Below, piece after piece: positions 57,630 through 64,000 of a DNA stretch of 64,000 nucleotides. The notes beneath the pieces were generated by a model, which did no database searches, was not told where the DNA came from, and saw only the letters and a list, made by a program, of their open reading frames with translations. Both the position numbers and the translations under genes were made by a program. Every line of letters begins with the position of its first letter. Within the stretch, counting starts at the first letter, position 1. The stretch spans positions 1-64,000 of the forward strand of contig NZ_JXXD01000116.1 in NCBI RefSeq assembly GCF_000935215.1, written 5' to 3'. The DNA comes from Stutzerimonas stutzeri (lineage in GTDB: Bacteria > Pseudomonadota > Gammaproteobacteria > Pseudomonadales > Pseudomonadaceae).

Positions 57630-58052
57630 TCAGCCCTTGATCCGCTGAAGGAAGCTCGCAGCCTCCTGGGAACCCTGTGCGGCGGCTTGCTCGAGCCACA
57701 GGCGCGCCTTGGCAGGTTCGCTGTGGTCGGGCTGGCAATAAAGGCGCCCCAGCTCCAGCTGTGCCTGGCAGTCGCCTGCACGGGCCGCCTGACGCAGCAG
57801 CTCGAAACCGATACGGCGGTCGCGCTGACCATCGCACTCGCAGCACAGCAGACGCCCCAGACGACTCTGCGCTTCCACCACGCCCTCACGCGCCGGCTGC
57901 TTGAGCAGGCGCCCTGCAATCCGTTTGACACCCTGATTTCTGCCCAGGTGCTGGCTATCGAGCAACCACAGCGCCATGCGCAGCGGCAACCGTGCCGTAG
58001 GGGCGGTAGTGGCAAAGGAGGCGGAGGAGGCTGTACGCGTTCTCATGCACAT
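57630..58052 (-). CDS. Sel1-repeat protein
   Basis: 140 residues with at least two Sel1-like repeats: GVVEAQSRLGRLLCCECDGQ, RDRRIGFELLRQAARAGDCQ then AQLELGRLYCQPDHSEPAKA, RLWLEQAAAQGSQEAASFL. Sel1 proteins are helical scaffolds. The N-terminal 40 residues are basic and hydrophobic but not a clear signal peptide. Two ATGs (58050-58052 and 58044-58046) compete. It lies 65 bases upstream of rmuC on the same strand. Confidence 0.78.
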   Translation of the reverse strand: MCMRTRTASSASFATTAPTARLPLRMALWLLDSQHLGRNQGVKRIAGRLLKQPAREGVVEAQSRLGRLLCCECDGQRDRRIGFELLRQAARAGDCQAQLELGRLYCQPDHSEPAKARLWLEQAAAQGSQEAASFLQRIKG

Positions 58053-58522
58053 CTGGGGGCTGGATGAATAAGGTCGCGCACTCTACTCCTTTTTTCCGAG
58101 AGTTAAAGTCTTGTCAAAAGCGAAAAAATTAGATCCGGATCACACCAAAAATTAATCCACAGAAGCTGTGGATAAGTCAGTGGACAAACAGAAGACAAAT
58201 CTATGAATGCCACGTCTCATGGGGGCTGCGCTTAAACTGACGTTTTTTTCGCCAATGAAAAAAGTGCTTATTTTTCAATTGGTTATTAACGATCTATGAG
58301 TTCAGGCGATTTGCGACAGTTTGTCATAAGGCCTTGACTGGCGTGCTGCGCAAATGTGCACAAGTTCAGCGCACCAGGCGCGAAGCGGCTTGCCACAAGG
58401 GTTGCAGCGGCACAAGAGCGAACTTTCAGACAAAGCTGTTGTCGTCCTGCGCACCTTGCCGGAGCACGGTAGCTACGCTTGTTCTGCGGCTATGCTGTAC
58501 GCCTCGCATTCTGGAACTGGAA
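58053..58522. other. AT-rich intergenic region with DnaA-box-like inverted pair
   Basis: This 470-bp gap between divergent genes is unusually A/T-rich around 58080-58300. It contains a perfect inverted repeat, ATCCACAG-AAG-CTGTGGAT (58155-58173). One arm extends to TGTGGATAA (58167-58175), an exact DnaA box in reverse; the other side, TAATCCACA (58153-58161), has one mismatch. A second imperfect stem-loop lies at 58252-58282 (CCAAT-GAAAAA with TTTTTC-AATTGG). No gene is evident. Confidence 0.6.
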
Positions 58523-61096
58523 ATGACGAAACCGTCGAGAATACTGCGCTGGCTGCTGGCTGGCCTGCTGCTATTGCTGCTGCTTGCCGGCGGTTTCGCC
58601 TGGTATCAATGGACAGCGTTCAAGCGCGAACAAGGCATCGTCGAACTCGACTGGCAGGGGCTGCGTGTCTCTTTCAGAAGCATATCGATCCGCCAGCTTG
58701 ACTATGCACAGCTGACCGGGAACGGCCTCAACCTGACCGTCCGGGCTGAAAATATCGTGCTGCAAGTTCCCAGCATTTTTCAGCCATTTCCACCACAATC
58801 GCTTCAAATAGAACGTCTCAGCACGACCCTACTCTCGCTACCGCATGCCGGGAAGGAGAGCTCGTCTCCGCGCGACGCCGAGCAATATGCACGCTGGGGG
58901 GCGTGGCTGCCGCAGCGATTGACCATAGCTGATTTGAGGATGGACCTCCCCTGCGCGAAGGGTCGTTGCGACGAACGGGGTAGCCTGTGGCTGGAACACG
59001 CCGGCGAAACACTGCTGCCTGTCGATGCCCGGCTGGACCTACGCCGCAACGAACACCGTGTTTCGCTGATCGTCAGTGCACAGGGACCAGACCCCATGCA
59101 CAGCCTGATCGAAGCCAGGCTGCTGATTGACGAGCAGTCGCGCCTGGAAGGCCGTAACCGGCTCAACCTCCTCGGCAACACCCTGCGATCCGATGGCACC
59201 CTTGCCATGGGCAGCTTGCCGGAAGCGCCCTGGCTGTTGAGCTGGCTAAGCGAATGGACCGGCTACGAACCCACCCCGCTGCCAGACATGCCAGCTGACA
59301 TGCGGCTTGGCGCAGGTTGGGCGCTTAGCGTGCCTCGCTCGACAGGCGGCACGCTCGAATGGCGCCGTGCCGGCGGGAATCTGCGTCTCTCCGGCCACCT
59401 GCCGGCGCCATGGCCAATCATCGGGCTTGGCGAGCTGCAAGGCGATATCGACCTCACGGCTAATGGACAGGATGGCCTGTGGCTGCCTACCGAGCTGAAA
59501 GCCCATGTCCAGCTACGCCCCGAACCGGCGCTCGTCGCCGACCTTCCCGAGAATCTGCGACCTGAGCGGCTGGACATCCAGATCGAGCCCTTGGATGCCG
59601 AAACCGATCAAGACGAACTGCCGCTACAGGTCAAGCTGGACGCCCAAGGCGCCACACCGGCGAACCTGCAGGCACGGGTGCGACTGAGTACCGCACCGCC
59701 ATATGTACTGCAGATCGAGCAGGCGCAACTGCAACTGCGCAGTAGCAAGCTGAAGCTGGATGCGCTTTCGCTAGGAGGTCTGGAGGCCACGCTGGACTTC
59801 TCCGGTCGTGCGAACCTCGAGCAGATCGATGTACAGCTGCATAAAAGCTCACAGGTCACCCTCACCGACCTGACCAGCGGAGAACTCACTGCCCGCCAAC
59901 TGCAGGCCCTGCTCTCCCAACCGCTCAGCCTGCATCTCGACCGCCGCAACTCAGAGCCGCCTAGCTGGCGCGTACAGGGGCCGCTGGACCTGCGCGTCAG
60001 CCGACTGGATCACCCGCGACTGATCTCCCAGGGCTGGCACTGGAGCGGGCAGCTGGAAGCTGATGCCACAAAACTGGCAGCGACCGGCCCATTGAGCAAC
60101 GATGTCGGGCTGACACTGGCAGCAAACCTGAACAAGCGCTGGAACGGCCCACTACAGGCAAACGGCAAGCTGCAGGAGATCTTTCTCCGCGCCGGCAACC
60201 CGCTTGCCCGCAGCTTCACAGCCTGGCCGGAGATGCTCGAACTGAACAGCGGTCGCCTGCTGGCTGATGGCACGCTTTCTGTGCCAACTGGCAGCACACC
60301 GCCATCCGCCAGGCTCACGCTGGAGGCCCGGGGACTGGCCGGCATCATCGACCGCGCCGAGATATCCGGGCTCGACGCAAGAATCGCTGCAAGCCTCGAG
60401 CGCAACCGCCTGGAGCTGGATATAACCGAGCTGCGCCTCGCTCAGCTCAATCCCGGATTCACTTTTGGCCCGCTGCTGCTGCGCGGAAACTATCGCACCG
60501 ATCTCGATCATCCAGTGCAAGGCCAGCTGCGCTGGGCAACCGCGGAAACCCAAATCTTCGGCGGGAGGTTCTGGCTCGCCCCCGCCACGCTCGACCTGGC
60601 TGCACCGCAGCAACAATTAAGCGCCAAGCTGCAAGGACTGCAACTGAGCGACATGCTCGCCGCCTACCCTACCGAAGGGCTCGATGGCAGCGGCCTGATT
60701 GATGGCAGCTTCGACATTCGCCGCAGCGCACTCGGGTTCAGCGTCGACCAGGGCGAGCTGGCCGCGCGCGCACCCGGCGGTGTACTGCGCTTTCGTTCGC
60801 CGAAGATAGAAGCCCTTGGTCAGTCGAACCCGGCCATGAAGATCGTCACCGAAGCCCTGCACGATTTTCATTATGATCGGCTGAGCAGTGACGTCCGCTA
60901 TGATGAGAGCGGCAAACTGAACCTCGCGCTGCGCCTGAACGGCCGCAACCCAGCCCTGGAAGGAGGCCGCCCGATCAATTTTTCGATCAATCTGGAAGAG
61001 GACATTCCGGCGCTGCTGACCAGCTTGCAACTGAGCGACCGGGTAAGCGAAACAATTCAACGACGGGTGCAGGAACATCTTCAACGCCTTCAATGA
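58523..61096 (+). CDS. ydbH: YdbH-family intermembrane bridge protein (AsmA-like)
   Basis: 857-residue inner-membrane-anchored protein with an N-terminal helix (residues 10-30, [20 protein letters not shown]) and a long beta-rich periplasmic body. The C-terminal region DGSGLIDGSFDIRRSALGFS, PGGVLRFRSPKIEALGQSNP, HYDRLSSDVRYDESGKLNLA, LRLNGRNPALEGGRPINFSI matches the YdbH family. In E. coli YdbH with YnbE bridges the two membranes and helps lipid homeostasis, redundantly with TamB and YhdP. The next two genes are ynbE- and ydbL-like, the usual trio. ATG 58523 was chosen because the helix follows; an earlier TTG frame from 58334 is not coding-like. Confidence 0.88.
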   Translation: MTKPSRILRWLLAGLLLLLLLAGGFAWYQWTAFKREQGIVELDWQGLRVSFRSISIRQLDYAQLTGNGLNLTVRAENIVLQVPSIFQPFPPQSLQIERLSTTLLSLPHAGKESSSPRDAEQYARWGAWLPQRLTIADLRMDLPCAKGRCDERGSLWLEHAGETLLPVDARLDLRRNEHRVSLIVSAQGPDPMHSLIEARLLIDEQSRLEGRNRLNLLGNTLRSDGTLAMGSLPEAPWLLSWLSEWTGYEPTPLPDMPADMRLGAGWALSVPRSTGGTLEWRRAGGNLRLSGHLPAPWPIIGLGELQGDIDLTANGQDGLWLPTELKAHVQLRPEPALVADLPENLRPERLDIQIEPLDAETDQDELPLQVKLDAQGATPANLQARVRLSTAPPYVLQIEQAQLQLRSSKLKLDALSLGGLEATLDFSGRANLEQIDVQLHKSSQVTLTDLTSGELTARQLQALLSQPLSLHLDRRNSEPPSWRVQGPLDLRVSRLDHPRLISQGWHWSGQLEADATKLAATGPLSNDVGLTLAANLNKRWNGPLQANGKLQEIFLRAGNPLARSFTAWPEMLELNSGRLLADGTLSVPTGSTPPSARLTLEARGLAGIIDRAEISGLDARIAASLERNRLELDITELRLAQLNPGFTFGPLLLRGNYRTDLDHPVQGQLRWATAETQIFGGRFWLAPATLDLAAPQQQLSAKLQGLQLSDMLAAYPTEGLDGSGLIDGSFDIRRSALGFSVDQGELAARAPGGVLRFRSPKIEALGQSNPAMKIVTEALHDFHYDRLSSDVRYDESGKLNLALRLNGRNPALEGGRPINFSINLEEDIPALLTSLQLSDRVSETIQRRVQEHLQRLQ

Positions 61097-61133
61097 GGCC
61101 CTGCAGCCACTAGCCGACACAGGAGAGACCGCC

Positions 61134-61325
61134 ATGCGGTTGCGCCAATCGCTGACCATTCTGCTGCTGGCCGTGCTCGCCAGCGCCTGTACGCCGCGGG
61201 TGGAACTGGCCGTACCGAACGAGCCAATTAACATCAACCTGAACGTAAAGATCGAGCATGAGATTTACATCCGGGTGGACAAGCAGCTCGACTCGATCAT
61301 TAACGAAGACAGCGGACTGTTCTGA
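61134..61325 (+). CDS. ynbE: YnbE-family outer-membrane lipoprotein
   Basis: 63-residue lipoprotein. A signal peptide ends at LASAC (Cys19). The mature part, RVELAVPNEPININLNVKI followed by HEIYIRVDKQLDSII, is the YnbE signature. In E. coli YnbE is the outer-membrane partner of YdbH and can form a stacked beta multimer. It follows ydbH by 37 bases, with AGGAGAGACC ahead of ATG 61134. Confidence 0.93.
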   Translation: MRLRQSLTILLLAVLASACTPRVELAVPNEPININLNVKIEHEIYIRVDKQLDSIINEDSGLF

Positions 61326-61333
61326 GGACGACG

Positions 61334-61678
61334 ATGAAAACCTATCTGAAATTGGCAAGCCTGCTGTTGGCACTCATGATCGCTCTGCCAGCGGCAGCCA
61401 TGACACTCAACGAAGCCATGTCCGCCCTGGGTGACGCCAAGGCCAGCGGCTTGCTTGGCGAGAAGCCCGACGGCTATCTCGGCGTGGTGCGGTCCAGCCA
61501 GAACGCCGAGGACATCGCAAGCCAGATCAATCAGGCGCGCCGAGCCGAGTACCACCGCGTCGCCAAGCAGAACGGCATCAGCGTCAGCGACGTGGAAGCC
61601 ATCGCCGGCAAGAAAGCCATCGAGAAGACGCCCTCGGGCCAGATCATTCAGCTCAACGGCAACTGGGTTCGCAAGTAA
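61334..61678 (+). CDS. ydbL: YdbL-family periplasmic protein (DUF1318)
   Basis: 114 residues with a cleavable signal peptide (LKLASLLLALMIALPAAA, cleavage after residue 22). The mature domain NEAMSALGDAKASGLLGEKP, GYLGVVRSSQNAEDIASQIN, AEYHRVAKQNGISVSDVEAI is DUF1318. YdbL is thought to keep YnbE from uncontrolled multimerisation. It starts eight bases after the YnbE stop. Confidence 0.92.
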   Translation: MKTYLKLASLLLALMIALPAAAMTLNEAMSALGDAKASGLLGEKPDGYLGVVRSSQNAEDIASQINQARRAEYHRVAKQNGISVSDVEAIAGKKAIEKTPSGQIIQLNGNWVRK

Positions 61679-61726
61679 CCAACGATGATGGCCGGGTCCG
61701 CCGGCCATCGCTCTTCGCGGCAGCGC

Positions 61727-62035
61727 CTACAGCAGCGTCAGAGCGTGTGCCCGGATCACCAGGCTCTCCTGCCGAAACCGGCGCTCCAGCTCGGCGCGAT
61801 AATCTGCCCACCAGCCCCTGTCCAGATCATTGGCCATGACTTCGTAGACCACCGACTCGTCATGAACCGCGTTGTCGCCCTCTTCCAGCCAATAGCCACT
61901 CGCCGGGGCTCGCGAATAGGTGGTCAGGCCACCGAAACGCTCGATGAGCTCATCATGCACAGCACGGAAAGACGACTTCGGCAGCGCCTGCTGATCGTTG
62001 TCGTAAAGCGGTAGCAGCAACTGAATCAGGTACAT
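61727..62035 (-). CDS. Small hypothetical protein
   Basis: 102-residue acidic protein starting MYLIQLLLPLYDNDQQALPK at ATG 62033-62035. No signal or membrane helix. Segments FRAVHDELIERFGGLTTYSR, GYWLEEGDNAVHDESVVYEV and WWADYRAELERRFRQESLVI are conserved-looking, and similar proteins occur in pseudomonads; no function known to me. The gene converges with ydbL and is downstream of polB, 72 bases from its stop. A longer start at 62065 is possible. Confidence 0.75.
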   Translation of the reverse strand: MYLIQLLLPLYDNDQQALPKSSFRAVHDELIERFGGLTTYSRAPASGYWLEEGDNAVHDESVVYEVMANDLDRGWWADYRAELERRFRQESLVIRAHALTLL

Positions 62036-62107
62036 GTCGGCACTCCAGTGAATGTTGCCCGACATATGACCGGTGCGGCACTAGATAGATGCCGCGAGCA
62101 GGTGAAC

Positions 62108-64000
62108 TCAGAACAAGCCGAGCTGCCCGTCGACGAGCGACGCGAAGTCATCGCCCACGAAGGGCAGAATCGCATCCGCCACGGGCTGCAGTTGCCGCGT
62201 TACATAGTGGTCGTAGTCGACGGCCGATGACCGTGTTTCCAGCGGCTCGGGCCCGGCGACCGTCATCAGGTAGCTGATCCAGCCACCGTTCTGATACTGC
62301 TGAGGCCGCCCCTGACGGTCGTTGTAGTCATCCGCCAAACGCGCCGCACGCACATGGGGTGGCACATTGCGCTGGTAGTCATCGAGCCTGCGGCGCAAGC
62401 GCTTGCGATAGATCAGCAGCTCATCCAGCTCACCGGCCAGCGTGCGCCGTACGTAGTCGCGCACGTACTCCCCGTGCGGCTGGCGGTGGAAGATACGTTG
62501 GTAGAGCTCCTGCTGAAAGCGTTGGGCCAATGGCGACCAGTCGGTACGCACGGTTTCCAGCCCCTTGAAGACCATACCGTCGCTGCCATCGGGCCGGGTG
62601 ATCAGTCCGGCATAACGCTTTTTGCTGCCCTCCTCCGCGCCACGAATGGTCGGCATCAAAAAGCGCCGGAAATGGGTTTCGTATTGCAGCTCCAGCGCAC
62701 TACCCAGCCCGTACTCGGACTGCAGATACACTCGCCACCAATCATTGATGTGCTGTACCAGCTGACGGCCGATCAGCGCCGCCTCGTCATCCGAATGCGC
62801 TTTGCGCAGCCAGACGAACGTGGAATCGGTATCGCCATAGATGACGGCATGCCCCTGCGCCTCGATCAGCTCCCGTGTGCGCCGCATGATCTCGTGACCG
62901 CGCAGCGTGATGGACGAGGCCAGGCGCGTATCGAAGAAACGGCAGCCACTGGAACCGAGCACGCCGTAGAAGGCATTCATGATGATTTTCAGCGCCTGCG
63001 ACAACGGCTTGTTGTGCTCGCGTTTCGCCGTTTCGCGCCCCTCCCAGACGCGCTCCACGATTGCCGGCAGACAGTGCCGAGTCCGCGAGAAGCGCGCACC
63101 GCGGAAGCCGGGAATCGATTGTTCGTCATCCGGCTGGCGCAGCCCGTCGATCAACCCCACCGGGTCGATGAGAAAAGTTCGTATGATCGACGGATAGAGG
63201 CTCTTGTAATCGAGCACCAGTACTGATTCGTAAAGCCCCGGCTGCGAACTCATCACGAAGCCACCCGGGCTGGCCTCCGGCTGCCGCTCGCCAAGATTCG
63301 GCGCGACGAAGCCCTGGCGATGCATCAGCGGCAGGTACAGATGCTCGAAGGCCGCGACCGAACCGCCACTGCGATCCGCAGCCAGTCCGGTCACCGTGGC
63401 GCGCTCGAGAAGGAAGGTCAGCAGTTCGGTGCGGGCGAAGATGCGTGTTACCAGCTCGCAATCCTTGAGGTTGTAGCGCGCCAGAGCCGGTTTGTCCTCG
63501 GCGAACATGCGATCGATTTCCGCCATGCGCTGGTAGGGATTGTCGATGGCCTTGCCTTCACCCAGAAGGGTCTGGGCGACGTTCTCCAGGCTAAAGGAGG
63601 GGAAGCTCCAGGTCGCCGAGCGAAGCGCCTCGATGCCATCGATAATCAAGCGCCCGGCGGCCGCGGCGAAATAATGATTGCCGCGACCGCCGTGCTCGCG
63701 CCACTCCATCTCCGCACCACCGCGCCCCAGACGCAATGGCACTTGCAGGCGCTGCGAATGATCGCGCAGCACGCGCAGATCGAACTGCACCAGATTCCAG
63801 CCGATGATCGCATCCGGGTCATGCTCGGCGACCCAGTCGTTCAGTCGCTCGAGCAACTCGCGCCGGCTATCGCAATACTGCAGAGAAAAATCGACGGTCT
63901 TGCCCTGCCCGTTTTCCGGCCCGAGCATGTAGACCTGACGCTGGCCACAGCCCTCCAAGGCAATCGAATAGAGCTCGCCGCGGGCGGTAGTTTCAATATC
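62108..64000 (-). CDS. polB: DNA polymerase II, family B (N-terminus cut by window edge)
   Basis: Damage-inducible family B polymerase with 3'-5' proofreading. 630 residues are visible; the open frame continues past 64000, so about 150 N-terminal residues are missing compared with E. coli Pol II (783). The first visible residues [12 protein letters not shown] are exonuclease motif I. Exo II is [15 protein letters not shown] and Exo III near [20 protein letters not shown]. Polymerase motif A is [16 protein letters not shown], motif [21 protein letters not shown] and motif [16 protein letters not shown] LexA site, if present, lies outside the window. Confidence 0.96.
   Translation of the reverse strand, partial: DIETTARGELYSIALEGCGQRQVYMLGPENGQGKTVDFSLQYCDSRRELLERLNDWVAEHDPDAIIGWNLVQFDLRVLRDHSQRLQVPLRLGRGGAEMEWREHGGRGNHYFAAAAGRLIIDGIEALRSATWSFPSFSLENVAQTLLGEGKAIDNPYQRMAEIDRMFAEDKPALARYNLKDCELVTRIFARTELLTFLLERATVTGLAADRSGGSVAAFEHLYLPLMHRQGFVAPNLGERQPEASPGGFVMSSQPGLYESVLVLDYKSLYPSIIRTFLIDPVGLIDGLRQPDDEQSIPGFRGARFSRTRHCLPAIVERVWEGRETAKREHNKPLSQALKIIMNAFYGVLGSSGCRFFDTRLASSITLRGHEIMRRTRELIEAQGHAVIYGDTDSTFVWLRKAHSDDEAALIGRQLVQHINDWWRVYLQSEYGLGSALELQYETHFRRFLMPTIRGAEEGSKKRYAGLITRPDGSDGMVFKGLETVRTDWSPLAQRFQQELYQRIFHRQPHGEYVRDYVRRTLAGELDELLIYRKRLRRRLDDYQRNVPPHVRAARLADDYNDRQGRPQQYQNGGWISYLMTVAGPEPLETRSSAVDYDHYVTRQLQPVADAILPFVGDDFASLVDGQLGLF

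Noticed and set aside
58140..58290. Chromosome replication origin
   Set aside because: Only two DnaA-like boxes, no dnaA, dnaN, gyrB or rpmH nearby and no tandem AT 13-mers.

Overview
The window is one continuous stretch of a GC-rich gammaproteobacterial chromosome, most likely Pseudomonas sensu lato and probably the P. stutzeri (Stutzerimonas) group. The evidence is gene order: mexL-mexJK, rsmJ, tsaB, adk, ppc, an lptF-type OmpA lipoprotein, lysS, prfB, bfd-bfr and rdgC with two tRNAs all sit in neighbourhoods familiar from Pseudomonas. I see no phage, transposase, integrase, CRISPR array or rRNA.

Layout. 1-4.9 kb: a MexJK-type RND efflux operon (mexK runs off the left edge) and its divergent TetR repressor. 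4.9-12.2 kb: a leftward housekeeping block (rsmJ, extensin-like protein, DUF72 protein, small disordered protein, tsaB, adk, ppc). 12.4-14.3 kb: rightward envelope genes (hypothetical, DUF4398 lipoprotein, OmpA-type lipoprotein). 14.3-26.9 kb: mostly leftward genes, including AIM24, Bax-inhibitor-like and QEGLA-motif proteins, lysS, prfB with its programmed frameshift, a YebE-like protein, an Old Yellow Enzyme, an orphan molybdopterin oxidoreductase, recJ and a winged-helix regulator. 27.0-30.7 kb: the 5-oxoprolinase genes pxpABC plus an NRAMP-fold transporter lacking the usual metal-site motifs. 30.8-31.3 kb: yaeQ.

31.5-44.3 kb is the most interesting part. Eight leftward genes encode a YjfI/DUF2170 protein with an added N-terminal domain, a PspA/IM30 protein, a YqiJ-like membrane OB-fold protein, a YqiK-like flotillin, a 63-residue acidic TerB/EF-hand-like protein, a 1748-residue AAA+ ATPase of the 'DNA repair ATPase' (DUF3686) group, a rhomboid protease and a single-HKD phospholipase D-like protein. 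A membrane-anchored helical-repeat protein converges on the end of the operon. I read this as a candidate membrane-damage or envelope-stress module. The parts are known families; their assembly into one machine is inference.

44.5-64 kb: Fur-type promoter with bfd and bfr, an FKBP-type isomerase, tRNA-Val and tRNA-Asp, rdgC, an azlC-azlD-MFS operon, a GNAT acetyltransferase, a large transporter-like hybrid sensor kinase, an MgtC/DUF4010 membrane protein, rmuC, a Sel1-repeat protein, an AT-rich intergenic region with paired DnaA-box-like sites, the ydbH-ynbE-ydbL envelope lipid-homeostasis operon, a small hypothetical gene and DNA polymerase II (polB), which runs off the right edge.

Start codons were chosen from family alignment memory, ribosome-binding sites and overlaps. 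No database search was possible, so family names rest on recognised motifs, length and context.
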